A stretch of 54,411 bases of DNA from Suillus spraguei (lineage: Eukaryota; Basidiomycota; Agaricomycetes; Boletales; Suillaceae): positions 1-54,411 of the forward strand of contig JABCPU010000434.1 of the NCBI GenBank assembly GCA_016800925.1, read 5' to 3'. A program made the translations under genes and the position numbers. Below are positions 1 through 9,964 of this stretch, piece by piece. Below the pieces are notes generated by a model. That model was not told the origin of the DNA, made no database searches, and was given only the letters and a program-made list of their open reading frames with translations. Within the stretch, counting starts at the first letter, position 1; the number at the start of each line of letters is the position of its first letter.

Positions 1-106
1 CACAGCAAGACCTGAGCAATAGCACCTTTATGTTATGCTTACGCGCCATAGTAGCTTCAAACCCCCAATCTTACACTTGAAGATACTACATCGACAAAAG
101 TAGCAG

Positions 107-177
107 TGGCATGTAAGGCTGGTTACTATGGTGTACAGTCTTTCGTCCGCACCCCTGTAGTCATCCTAGTATGACAT
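107..177 (+). pseudogene. 3'-terminal fragment of the cysteine-rich protein gene also seen at 33349-34050
   Basis: The stretch ending at the stop near position 175 encodes the same C-terminal tail (YGVxSFVxxPVVILV) as the minus-strand gene at 33349-34050. The two DNA copies match closely in opposite orientation from about 33345 to 33420. Here the tail is joined directly, within the shared bases acatagg, to an XRN1 exon. Only the end of the gene is present, so it cannot be functional. The first 100 bases of the window show nothing else I recognise. Confidence 0.6.
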
Positions 178-850
178 AGGTTGACCCCAGAGGAACACTG
201 CCACAGTGGGTTTGGAACCAGTACCAAATTTATCTTCAGTCCTGGAGAGTCCACAGTCTATCCTTCATCGTTACAAGATTTATTCCCTCCTATATATCAT
301 TGCACATGTAAGATGGAATTCTTCGACCTACCAACTCTTGATGGACTCCATCTCATCCCTGGACTATGCGAAGGTGTATGCCTCAGCGCAAAAGCCCTCG
401 CTGGATTCCCTTTGTGGGTACATTACCCCACACAGCACAACTAGGCTTTCATGGTGTCAATGTACACGGTTCCGAAAGCCGCAACAAGTCAATGGCAGTT
501 CACATACAAAATCCTCACAAAAACCGCAAGGTAGAGGATATTGCCCAGGAAATGGTTGGCAAACACACTTTCATTGGTTGGCCTTTCTTGCAAGAAGGAC
601 TGGTCACGGCCGTGTCCGATTCATTGTTCAAGTACGAGAAGTTGGTACTTGTGCCTGGTACTCTGGCGAAGGTTGTTTCCAATGTGCATTCCCACCCGAG
701 CTTGAGCCATTGGAATGGCAAGCTGAGCAGATTGAGACACTATATTCAAAGAGATGTGGAGTGATCACTGATGACGTTGATGTCCTGGTGCACATCCATC
801 TGCTTTATGGATGTTCACTCTTTACACATTTGTGCAGGTTTGAAATGCTT
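174..850 (+). pseudogene. XRN1: 5'-3' exoribonuclease XRN1 fragment, copy A
   Basis: XRN1 degrades decapped cytoplasmic mRNA from the 5' end. Three reading frames in turn match the region after the XRN1 catalytic core. The recognisable blocks are LTPEE, FGTSTKFIFSPGES, CTCKMEFFDLPTLDGLHL, GFHGVNVHG, ESRNKSMAVH and the run ending CGVITDDVDVLVH. A frameshift occurs near 404 (before GTLPHTAQLGF) and is shared with copy B. Further downstream the copy has a deletion around 800 that removes part of an intron. It breaks off near 850, just before a palindrome. Upstream exons are absent. It is a decayed gene fragment, not an active nuclease; the family assignment is firm because many conserved blocks are present in order. 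Confidence 0.82.
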
Positions 851-870
851 ATGAGACCCCCTAGGGTCCA

Positions 871-926
871 CTATCTATTGGAGTCAAACATCTATGGGGG
901 CATAGATGTTTGACTCCGATAGATAG
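871..926. repeat. 26-bp-arm palindrome
   Basis: Left arm 871-896 and right arm 901-926 are inverted copies with one mismatch around a GGGG loop. The inner part of the arm reads GAGTCAAACATCTATG. Related motifs (CATCTATG...CATAGAT...TTGACTCC) end the GTTCCC-rich repeats at about 9228-9265 and 51218-51256, so this is probably the terminal structure of a mobile or foldback element. It lies exactly where XRN1 copy A stops. Confidence 0.85.
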
Positions 927-964
927 GCATTGCAAATGATATCAATTCCTCCAACAAGCACCGT

Positions 965-1177
965 GTGCACCAATTCCTCTATCGACCAGAGCCACACATT
1001 AGGGTGCCACATGTCGAAGAACTCCAGATCTCCTGGAAGAACATGTGTAAACTTTCCGATGATGAAGTGAATTTCACTCAACCTGCACAGACTGACATGG
1101 TTTGTGGCTACTTTATTGTCGAATTTCATAGAAGAGGACTAAATGACACCCTTTACTCGTCTCCTTCTTTCATCTGA
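965..1177 (+). other. unrecognised open reading frame, about 70 residues
   Basis: A short open frame lies between the palindrome and the retrotransposon relic. I do not recognise the product, and the opposite strand is also open for 81 residues, so coding is doubtful. It most likely belongs to the element that truncates both neighbours. Nothing else is apparent in 927-1150. Confidence 0.2.
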
Positions 1178-1590
1178 ATATTATTGTATCCCCATCGTAC
1201 ATCCATTTTGGAGTACATTGTGGCACCAGTTAAAGCATCAATTAAATCTTGAGATCTCGGTAAAGGATACGCATTTTTAACTGTTTTCTCATTGAGCTTT
1301 CTATAATCCATTACTGGTCGTAATTTGCCATCTTTTTTGGCCACAAAGAAGAAAGGTGCTGCAACAGGAGATTGTGAATCTCTAATATGTCCTAATGCAG
1401 TTTCGGCTTTTAACCAATCTTTCAGTGTGTCCATTTCTTTGGGTGATAAAGGATACGGTTTTGCATTCGGTGGAAGATCATTCTCATCTTTGAGATCTAT
1501 CACATGATCCCATTTCTTTCTTTCAGGAAATCTCTTTGATTCCTTTTCTGAGAATACACCCAGGTAATCGTGAAGCCAGTCTGGAACCAT
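1153..1590 (-). pseudogene. reverse transcriptase N-terminal part, truncated
   Basis: This 145-residue frame contains the RT entry region of Ty3/Gypsy elements: WDHVIDL, PLSPKEM, GHIRDSQSPVAAPFFFVAKKDG, LRPVMDYRKLNEKTVKNAYPLP, then KMDVRWGYNNIQMKEGDE. The first catalytic aspartate (KMD) is present. The frame ends at the next residue block and the following DNA is unrelated, so the YMDD box is absent. Confidence 0.85.
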
Positions 1591-1628
1591 TTCTTCTACA
1601 GACTTTTTCTTCTTAGTAGCTTCCTCTG

Positions 1629-2240
1629 CTACTTTTTGTTCTGTGGCGATAGAAGCTTTATATCTAATCCATTCATTCTTTGGCTATCTTCATCTTCTAT
1701 TTCTTCAACCATCGCCCTCTTCTTCGCCATGCCTTCATCGTCATCTTCCTCTTCTGTGGGAATCAGATCTGGCAAGTCACCCTGTTTTTGGGTTTTTCGT
1801 TTTTCTCTATTTTTTTGTCTTTTTTCTTTTTTAGTCTCACACTTGATTGGGCATCGTGTAAGAGCAAATCGTCCTGCGTTCCAATCAATCTCTGGATTAT
1901 GATACCTTAGCCAATCTATACCGATAATAACATCATCGCTTCCTAGATCTGTAACCATGAAGGCTGCTTTATCTTCTTCATGATCCCAATCTTTAATCCT
2001 ATTTCAGCGAATCTTGTCATAGCTCCGGCAGCATTTAAGGAACCATCAATGTTCTTGACTGGTATGGGATGCAATAATTTACGACACCGGACATCATTGT
2101 TCTTCACAAATCTTCGCTTATAAATAATGTTGATGCACTGCAATCCACAAGTGCTTTTATGTCTGCTTGTCTGTTCTTTCCTTTCAGTGTAATCGGAATA
2201 TAAAAATGCTCTGATTTGGATCGTATATACACTTCCGTTA
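1629..2240 (-). pseudogene. retropepsin-like protease and linker of the 1153-3349 element
   Basis: The block YIPITLKGKNRQADIKALVDCSAS is placed where the protease active site belongs. The usual Asp-Ser/Thr-Gly is replaced by Asp-Cys-Ser, so the catalytic triplet is lost. Downstream, VIIGIDWLRYHNPEIDW matches the conserved second block of Ty3/Gypsy proteases (ILGxxWL). A charged lysine/glutamate linker leads to RT. The frame shifts twice between 2143 and 1943. Confidence 0.75.
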
Positions 2241-2251
2241 CATCTGAAAAA

Positions 2252-3349
2252 CTAGAAAGAATAGAGAATCGATTGTTCGGGTCTAGGTCTGCAGACTCTG
2301 ACTTCAACCCTTCTAAAAACCCTTGCCTTCTTTGGAGGATAACCAGTCCTTGAACCATTTAGGCGCGGTTTCTTCTTGGCAGACGATGCCTTCACTTGCG
2401 CTGGTTTCGGCGCTTCTTTACAGTTCCTAGCCATATGGCCTTCTCCACGCATCTGTAACATTTGAAAGCACCAGGCTTTCCTTGCGGTTTGGGGGCAGTC
2501 TTTTGCCTTCCGGAGTCGACATCCATAGCGTCACTGTTACTGGGTCCAGCCCTTGATGAAGAAGGAACTCCACTGTTAGACTTAGGAGTCCACCAGTGTT
2601 TCGCTTCTTCTCTGCGTCCAACTCTTTCAAAGTTTTGCCCAATTTCCACTGCTCTTTCAACCAATTTTTGAAAGTGTTCTTGTCCTTGAGTGCAACATGA
2701 GCGAGTTGTTCTTTGATCCGGGTTTGTAGACCAGATCGGAGTTTGAGGCGGAGGTCGTAGTCGGAGAAATTTGTGAAATACCGACTTCTGTTTGAAGGAT
2801 GCAACATATTCTGGAACAGAACTAGATCCTTGCTTAAGGGTCTCTAATTCTCTAATGGCCTTTGCTTCTTTGTTCTCATCTTTAAACATGCGTGAGAACT
2901 CCTCTAAGAAGTCTTGGAAGTCCAATTCTCCTGCAGCTTTTTTCTTAACGTAAGGTTCTGCCCATTTTCCAGCATTTCCCTTAAGATATGACAACATTAA
3001 GCTGAGATGTTGTTGTTGCGTTGCATTAGGATATTGTGTGAGGTAAAGGGATACTTGTGCCAAGAATGTTTCGACGTTGATGGAATCTTTTCCTCCAATG
3101 AACTTTGTTGGCTTCGCAATTTTGGGAGCTCCTCCTGTTGATGTAGGTTTTGCTTCTAGTTCGTCAATTCTTTCCCTATATTGATGAAGTTCTTCATGGA
3201 GTTTTTTCGTTCTGGTCTTGTAGGACATCATTCATATTCTTGAGTCTTTGAACTTGCTCTTGGACTGGAGCAATCGCAACATTGATAGCATTTGCGATAT
3301 ACTCAGCCAAAGCTTGTTCGTTGTGAATGGTAGTGGCGGGAGCAGACAT
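2252..3349 (-). pseudogene. gag of the 1153-3349 element
   Basis: The likely start is the ATG at 3349 (residues MSAPATTIHNEQ), followed by a helical N-terminal part. A central retrotransposon-gag region holds KFIGGKDSINVETFLAQV, WAEPYVKKKAA and LEEFSRMFKDE. A serine-rich linker and one CCHC zinc knuckle (CYRC then GEGHMARNC) follow. At least three frameshifts interrupt it: one in an A-run near 3205, one near 2800 and one inside the knuckle near 2450. The knuckle would bind the element RNA during packaging. The order and motifs support a gag assignment; the breaks show it is not functional. Confidence 0.8.
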
Positions 3350-4570
3350 AGTACCAGTTGTATTCTGGAACCTGATTTACTGATGTCTGTGGTTGACTAG
3401 TCATAACAGTCAACCCGAATAGGAAAGATGATAAAAAAGGAGATGGGAAAAGAAGTATGTAAATGGAAAATGAGCAGTCCCCAATATCTGATCGGATCTA
3501 GCACATACTCAGGTCCTAAAGGGTTCTTTAATTAACCCAACTAGGCGCTTCCCTATTAACTAACTAAGAAAACTATTGTAAAGGTTTTTGTGATCTTCCA
3601 AGTGGGAAAAACTCGAGGGACACGGTGCTCTTCCAGCCGAAGCTTACAAGCGACCAGTCTATCTTGAACAACGAGGCAATTCCACTAAATACTTTGAAGA
3701 AGACTAGACCTTCTATCGTATGAAGAGAAAACTATCGTAGAAAAGAAACTATTGTAGAGCTCAGCAGGCAGGGTCTTGGGCCAGCACTGAGGTCATGGAT
3801 CGAACACCTAATGTTGCTCATCCACCGTCTACTAGCAGCAATGTAAGGCTGGGCCTGGTAGAGGTCTACTAACTACAAAAGACTATTGGTAGAAATGCGC
3901 TCAAGTGAGCAAAGGGGAGAAGAAAGATCGCGACTTTTTAGGGTCGGGCAAGACAAAATGTTTTGTACTGGCCTGCAAGTGCGAGTGCCTTTACAGACGC
4001 ATACAGAAGATGATAAGAGACTTCTGAGAGTCGTCTACAACGGTACTATCATTGAAGAGGAATCCAGAAGAAAAGTATGCAGCGGTATGCGAGTCGGAGT
4101 CCCCTAAAGTTCAAACCTAATGTCACAACCCACAAATGAATTAACGCTAGGGCAGAGACTAGGACTCAAACTAGGATTGTCACAGAGAAAGAGAGAGGAG
4201 CAAGGACGTCTTGGATTGCTACAATTGTAGATACAAGAGGTTTGAACTAAAGAACTACTACAGCAAAACTAGCTAACTATATACACATATTGAAACTGAG
4301 ATATAAACTGAGTTTGAAACTACTAGCCAATCATAAAATAGAAACAAGAATTGTACGATGTGATAGTTGTGACATTGTTATGACATCATATTCTAGAAGG
4401 TTCTAAGATCACGTGATACTATCTTATCTTATCTTATCCGATAGCATCATAAAAGATCTCTTCATCTTCATCAGGAAGTTCGGTTATAGAAGCGGTTATA
4501 GGGATTTCGATGGAGTTTGTGTTTGTCTTAGCACTGGATTTAGACACTTTAGGGAAATTAAGAAAAGAGT
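3350..4570. other. intergenic stretch, probable remains of an LTR and leader of the 1153-3349 element
   Basis: No convincing gene is present; the 73-residue frame at 3886-4107 has no recognisable match. On the minus strand the sequence has TGTCACAAC near 4374, a TATATA motif near 4285, and leads into the gag start at 3349, so part of it is probably an old 5' LTR and leader. No second copy of this LTR exists in the window, so its borders cannot be fixed. Confidence 0.3.
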
Positions 4571-4576
4571 AATGAT

Positions 4577-5475
4577 TTGAATTTGGAATTCATGACAACT
4601 GATCTGCAACAAATGCAAGCTAACCTCGCCTCTCCACGAACCCCATCCCCTATCAAACAACCAACTTCACCACCCCCCGTTATAGTCTCCCACGTTCACC
4701 CCACATGGCTATATGAACCTTGCACAGAAGAGCAGTGTGAAGCTGTGAAAATATTAGGAGTTCCTGTCACTGAGTTGGTGGCACTCGGTCCTCGACTTCG
4801 TGACCTCCACATTCATCCCCCTATGTCCATCCCAGCATCATTTGGTCCAATGGACCCTATTTCGCAAGTCCTAGTAAAGGACTTCGGTATAATGTCCCCC
4901 TCTTCCTCTAACGAACTCCTCGCAGTTGCTGAACAAGCAACTATTCCTGATCTCCCAACGTCGGCATACACTCTTACCACTAAACAACAGGCACAGCTCA
5001 GATGCGACAATGCCTTCGCTTTAAGTCGTATGGCGCGACGAAAGGGGAAGAAGCACGCCAGATCCACTAGTCCCAAACCCATTATTTTGCCATCACCCTT
5101 ACACATGTCTACCTCTAACACTGATGAGAATATGAAGTGCCGAGTCTGTGGTATCACCGGACATCGGCAAAAGAATTGCCCCGACTACCAGTGCCAAATT
5201 TGTCTGCGACACACTCCTACCCATCTTTCCATATACTGTCCCCGAAGAGTCGGGACCCCTCCGATTGCGTTAACCTGGAAGGATGATGGGTTCTATGAAG
5301 CGTTTCATTCTTAGGAGCGACAGCTTAGCAATGAGCGAACTCAAGCAGCAAAAGGCAGGATTCTAAATGATGTGCTGGTGCTGAAGAAGCCGCATACATG
5401 AGGAGTGGGTCATTTATTGATGAGGACTACGAGTATAGCGACGATCCCGTTTATTATGCTAATCAGGACGAGTAA
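4577..5475 (+). pseudogene. 5'-truncated copy of the chromovirus third ORF (zinc-knuckle protein)
   Basis: Residues from QQMQANLASPRTPSPIKQP to the end match the C-terminal 290 residues of the intact 489-residue protein at 42231-43700. Both zinc knuckles are conserved (CRVCGITGHRQKNC, then CQICLRHTPTHLSIYC). A stop near 5314 follows the WKDDGFYEAFHS block. The acidic tail (YEYSDDPVYYANQDE) continues to a stop near 5475 after a frame change. A G-rich polypurine tract and an LTR follow at once, the same arrangement as in the complete element. The part upstream of residue ~200, and the whole of pol, is missing. Confidence 0.85.
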
Positions 5476-5507
5476 AGTCGGTGACTTTACATGTAAAACG
5501 GGGGTAA

Positions 5508-5982
5508 CGTTACAGTCGTACGTGCCCCTATTCATTTTTCCGTATCTCCGTTACTTGTATATTACATAACGTGATTCTGACTCATATGCTCAACGCATCT
5601 GTACTATAGTTGCCTTCCCTCTTTGGATATGCACATACATTCTCGCGTATCTTTTGGTCCGTGCACACATATTGACCTATTTAAGCATGTTGTACTATGC
5701 TTGTGTACTTTACTTTAATCTTACTGGGTTTTACCTGGAATATCTTTCGCTTAGGCCTCCAACCTGAGTCGTCTTGAATCGTCTCTAAGTCTAAGCACTC
5801 CTTAGCCTTAGTCTCTATTCTCGTAGAACCTCTTAGATTCATCTTTGAGGCTGAACCCTTGATCGTACTTGGAACGTGTTCCTTGTACTCTTACCTTGTC
5901 CTCTTCTGGACATTGTAGAACTTCCCAGCAGACCGTCTGTGTCTTTTCACTGTCGCTGGTGATGCTATCCCAGTTCGTAACA
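5508..5982 (+). mobile_element. chromovirus 3' LTR
   Basis: This is about 475 bp, matching the LTRs at 41726-42198 and 48846-49311 and the solo LTR at 23679. It begins cGTTACAGTCGTACG (expected TGTTAC, one mutated base) and ends CAGTTCGTAACA. TATTTAA at 5679-5685 lies 33 bp before ACTTTAATCTT at 5712-5722, the predicted transcript start. It is preceded by the tract aaaacgggggtaa. To its right lies the 5983-7420 minisatellite, so the element inserted into, or was truncated within, that array. Confidence 0.88.
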
Positions 5983-7420
5983 TGCTGAGTATCTGCATAA
6001 AAACATGGCTCCCATTGGAGACCACACCTGGACTGAGTATCTGCTTGTCAAGAGGGCTCCCATTTGGGACCATGCCTGTGCTAAGTATCTGCCTCTCGAG
6101 AGGGCTCCCATTGGGGACCATGCCTGTAGTGAGTATCTGCATGGCTCCCATAGGGGACCGCACCTGTGCTGAGTATATCTGCTTGTCAAGAGGGCTACCA
6201 AATGGGACTGCGCCTGTGCTGAGTATCTACCTCTCGAGAGGGCTCCCATTGGGGACCATGCCTGTAGTGAGTATGGCTCCCATAGGGGACCGCACCTGTG
6301 CTGAGTATCTGCATAAGAACATGGCTCCCATTGGGGACCGCACCTATGCTGAGTATCTGCCTCTCGAGAGGGCTCCCATTGGAGACCATGTCTGTAGTGA
6401 GTATCTGCATGGCTCCCATAGGGGACCACGCCTATAGTGAGCATCTGTGTGTGAATGGGGACCACACCTGTGCTGAGTGTCTGCCTGTTGAGAGGGCTCC
6501 CATAGGGGACTGTGCCTGTAGTGAGTATCTGTGTGTGAATGGGGACTGCACCTGTGCTGAGTATCTGCATGAAGACATGGCTCCCATAGGGGACTGCACC
6601 TGTGCTGAGTATCTGCTTGTCAAGAGGGCTCCCATTGGGGACCGTGCCTGTGCTGAGTATCCATGTGCAATTTTGAGCATCTGCTCAACAGGCAGACACT
6701 CAGAACAGGTGTGGTCCCCAATGGGAGCCCTCTCGACAGGCAGACACTCAGCACAGGTGTGGTCCCCGTTCACACACAGATACTCACTACAGGCGTGGTC
6801 CCCAATGGGAGCCCTCTTGACAAGCAGATACTCATCCATCTGCACAGGCACAGTCCCCAATGGGACCCTCTCGACAGGCAGATACTCACTACAGGCATGG
6901 TCCCCAATGGGAGCCCTCTCGGCAAGCAGATACTCAGCACAGGTGCGGTTCCCAATGGGAGCCCTCTCGACAGGCAGACACTCAGCACAGGTGTAGTCCC
7001 CATTGACACACATATACTCACTACAGGCACAGTCCCCAATGGGAGCCCTCTCGGCAAGCAGATACTCAGCACAGGTGCGGTTCCCAATGGGAGCCCTCTC
7101 GACAGGCAGACACTCAGCACAGGTGTAGTCCCCATTGACACACATATACTCACTACAGGCACAGTCCCCAATGGGAGCCCTCTCGGCAGGCAGATATACT
7201 CAGCACAGGCATGGTCCCCAATGGGAGCCCTCTTGACAGGCAGACACTCAGCATAGGTGCGGTCCCCATTCACACACAGATACTCACTAACAGGTACGGT
7301 CCCCAATGGGAGCCTGCTTACACGCAAAGACTCGCCACAGGCATGGTCCCCATTGGAAGTTATTTGTACAAGGAGATCCTCAAATATACTCACCGCAGAG
7401 CGGTCCCCCTCTAGACAATT
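5983..7420. repeat. minisatellite array arranged as a long inverted repeat
   Basis: Units of roughly 45-50 bp share the core GGCTCCCATTGGGGACC followed by CTGTGCTGAGTATCTGC. From 5983 to about 6665 all units run in one direction; from about 6685 to 7420 they run in the opposite one (GGTCCCCAATGGGAGCC). The switch is near 6665-6690. The array could fold into a hairpin of roughly 700 bp per arm. The long open frames across it on both strands are by-products of the repeats. Further units occur at 8580-8910. Confidence 0.88.
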
Positions 7421-7580
7421 CAGTTGTTTGGATGTAGAACCAGTACCCTGGACATTGCCAATTGCCATAGATTGTGTCCGGCCAGGCGCCAGCCAATGGT
7501 AGTACATATATGTATATATGGTGCTGGCCGGTGCATAGATGCCATGCCCAGAAATGAAGCCGGCCGGCATGTCAGTGCAT

Positions 7581-7766
7581 CCAGCAGATCATATTTCCCT
7601 CTGTGGCAGAACTCTCAACATGGCTGGGCGCACTAGCCCCTGAGCAGCCCAAGGAAAGCAATCTACATTTTCTTTGTTAACGCGATTGCTTTCCTTGGGC
7701 CACTCAGGAGCCAGCATGCCCAGCCATGTTGAGAGTTCTGCCACAGAGGGAAATATGATCTGCTGG
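7581..7766. repeat. near-perfect hairpin with 83-bp arms
   Basis: The left arm starts CCAGCAGATCATATTTCCC and the right arm ends with its reverse complement at 7766. The outer 49 bp pair without a mismatch; the inner part has a few. The loop is about 20 bases of AT-rich DNA around 7664-7683. It resembles a foldback element or MITE and has no coding capacity. Confidence 0.88.
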
Positions 7767-7864
7767 ATGTTAGCTAATGCCTGGCACATCCAGCTCTATA
7801 TAGAGCATTATCTATCCAGGCATAGCAGCATGGATTTCCCTTTCTTCATCCAGGTGCACTAAGG

Positions 7865-8215
7865 CTCGCAAGGAATTGGCATCCTTTCTTTCCAAGTACA
7901 CTGATACCCGGCACATCAAGCTCTGTATAGAGCATTATCTATCCAACATATGCCAAGTGTCATGCCTGCACTCAAAACCGTTCACATCAAGAGTCCTGCC
8001 TCAGAGGTCAATCACTTGGTCTTTATCCCTGGCTCACAAGGAATCGGCATCCTTTCTTTCCAGGTACACTGATACCTGGCGCATGAAGCTGTGTATAGAG
8101 CATTATCTATCCAACATATGCCAAGCATCATGCCCGCACTCAAAACTGTTCACGTCAAGAGTTCTGCCTCAGAGGTAAATCACTTGGTCTTTATCCTGGG
8201 CTCATGAGGAATTGG
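7865..8215. repeat. tandem duplication of a ~173-bp unit
   Basis: Two consecutive units each contain GGCATCCTTTCTTTCCA, a ...GTATAGAGCATTATCTATCCAACATATGCC... segment and CTGCCTCAGAGG. A related partial unit precedes them at 7770-7830. No gene is recognisable. Confidence 0.8.
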
Positions 8216-8579
8216 CATAATTGCTTTCCTTCTCCATTTACAGCAACCCCTGCAGTTCTCGCCATCAATGGCTAAGTTTTCTTTGAAGAACCCCCAGAAT
8301 TGATTCTTCCTTCTCTGCAGGCACACACTCACGACAGCTGTGGTCCCAAATGGGAGCTCAGATCTCTAGCCCATGCCAGCTCTAAACTGCAGGCCGGCAC
8401 CAGCACCAAATCCCATGGTCTCACTTGAGCCTTACAATGTGTCTGGCCTTCCAACAACTACCCACCCTGTCATGTATATCGAAAACACAAGCCAGAAGGG
8501 AGAAATGGAGAGAAGGATGCCTATAGGGTAGGGATAATGAATGCGCTGCCCTGTTTTATTACCATGGTCAGTTGGTTGC

Positions 8580-8910
8580 ATGAAAATACAGCTCCCAATG
8601 GGGACTGCGCCTGTGCCGAGATCTGCATGAAAACATGGCTCCCATTTGGGACCGCACCTGTGGTGATCATTTACCTGTTTACCCGTTGAGAAGGCTTCCA
8701 TAGGGGACTGCATTGCTGTGAGTATCTGCATAAAAATGTGGCTCCCAATGGGGACTGCGCCTGTGCTGAGATCTGCATGACAGCATGACTCCCATTGGAG
8801 ACCGTGTCTGCAGTGAGTAACTATGTGCAAAGAGGGCTCCCATAGGGGACTGCGTTTGCAGTGAGTCACTATGTGCAAAGAAGGCTCTCATTGGGGACCG
8901 CACCTGTGCT
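8580..8910. repeat. outlying block of the GGCTCCCATTGGGGACC minisatellite
   Basis: Units with the same core as 5983-7420 recur here in the orientation of its left half, separated by ATCTGCATGA and GTGAGTAACTATG spacers. The open frames over it are repeat by-products. The stretch 8216-8579 shows nothing I recognise apart from one inverted unit near 8335. Confidence 0.8.
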
Positions 8911-9265
8911 AAGTGTATACCCAAAAATAGAGAAGTATTCCCTATTTCCCACACATGATGTTCCTCTGTTCCCCTCAGCCCGGTGTTCCCTCGTACCTTT
9001 GTATAACCATAAATAGAGAAGTGTTCCCTATTTCCCACACATGATGTTCCTCTGTTCCCCTTGGCCCAGTGTTCCTTCATACCTTGTATAACCATAAATA
9101 GAAATGTGTTCCCTGTTTCCCACAGAGGATGTTCCTCTGTTCCCCTTGGCTTAGTGTTCCCTCTAACCTCATATAACCAAAAATAGACATGTGTTCCCTT
9201 TACTAACCAAATCAAGCTGTTCCCCTAGGGAACATCTATGCCCCCATAGATATTTGACTCCAATA
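8905..9265. repeat. GTTCCC-rich tandem repeat with terminal inverted motif, copy 1
   Basis: About three and a half units of roughly 85 bp, with GTTCCCTATTTCCCACA, ATGATGTTCCTCTGTTCCCC and ATAACCATAAATAGA, end in CTGTTCCCCTAGGGAACATC. A short inverted pair (CATCTATG...CATAGAT) and TTGACTCCAATAGGTA follow. A second copy lies at 50945-51260 with the same end, so this is a dispersed element rather than a local array. Confidence 0.82.
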
Positions 9266-9840
9266 GGTAAGTGGTTTCATAGTAGTTTCGTAGTGGTTTC
9301 ATAGTGGTTTCGTAGTAGTTTCATAGTGGTTTCATAGTAGTTTCATAGTAGCAGTTTCATAGTAGTTTCATAGTAGTAGTTTCATAGTAGTTTTGTAGTG
9401 GTTTCATAGTAGTAGTTTCATAGTAGTTTCATAGTGGTTTCGTAGTAGTAGTTTCATAGTAGTTTCATAGTGGTTTCGTAGTAGTAGTTTCATAGTGGTT
9501 TCATAGTGGTTTCATAGTAGTTTCATAGTGGTTTCGTAGTAGTAGTTTCATAGTAGTTTCATAGTGGTTTCATAGTGGTTTCATAGTGGTTTCATAGTAG
9601 TTTCATGGTGGTTTCATAGTAGTAGTTTCATAGTAGTAGTTTCATAGTAGTAGTTTCATAGTAGTTTCATGGTGGTTTCATAGTAGTAGTTTCATAGTGG
9701 TTTCATAGTGGTTTCATAGTGGTTTCATGGTGGTTTTATGGTAGCTTTATAGTAGTCTCATAGTAGTAGTTTCATAGTAGTAGTTTCATAGTGGTTTCAT
9801 AATAGTTCCATAGTAGTTCCATAGTGGTCTCATAGAACAG
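9262..9840. repeat. TTTCATAGTAG/TTTCATAGTGG microsatellite-like array
   Basis: Nearly 580 bp consists of TTTCATAGT(A/G)G with occasional TTTCGTAG variants, in units of 11-14 bp. It starts directly at the end of the GTTCCC repeat. Degenerate units in both orientations recur at 11400-11840. It has no coding potential. Confidence 0.9.
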
Positions 9841-9964
9841 CCTCCAGGCTGCCCACCACTGCCTTCACAAACTTATGTTGTGCAGTTTTCTGCTTTGTCC
9901 AACACTGGGTGAGTCATTTGGTCATGTACTAATAAGATAAATATTTTAAAATAACCTTCTGCAG

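Larger units (their letters stand above)
1153..3349 (-). mobile_element. truncated, decayed Ty3/Gypsy retrotransposon (gag-protease-partial RT)
   Basis: Reading leftwards on the minus strand, the order is gag, zinc knuckle, aspartic protease and N-terminal reverse transcriptase, as in Ty3/Gypsy elements. The RT breaks off near 1150, just after the first catalytic block (KMDVRWGYNNI), so the rest of RT, RNase H and integrase is missing. The frame changes several times. It is a different family from the chromoviruses at 41.7-49.3 kb. It would make cytoplasmic virus-like particles if intact; this copy is dead. Its LTR should lie to the right of the gag start, but I could not define it. Confidence 0.85.

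Noticed and set aside
206..913. 235-codon frame over XRN1 copy A
   Set aside because: It leaves the XRN1 frame and runs into the palindrome; only parts of three different frames match the family.
1153..4374. A complete LTR pair for the first Ty3 relic
   Set aside because: Only one side could exist because the element is cut at 1150, and no second LTR copy is present to define borders.
5983..7420. Regular repeats that at first sight resemble a CRISPR array
   Set aside because: The organism is a eukaryote, the whole unit is repeated rather than alternating with unique spacers, units vary in length and the array inverts halfway.
5965..7570. Several open frames of 150-266 codons on both strands
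   Set aside because: They read through minisatellite units whose length keeps the frame open; the residues are repeats (WSPMGAL, GLPLGT) and both strands are open.
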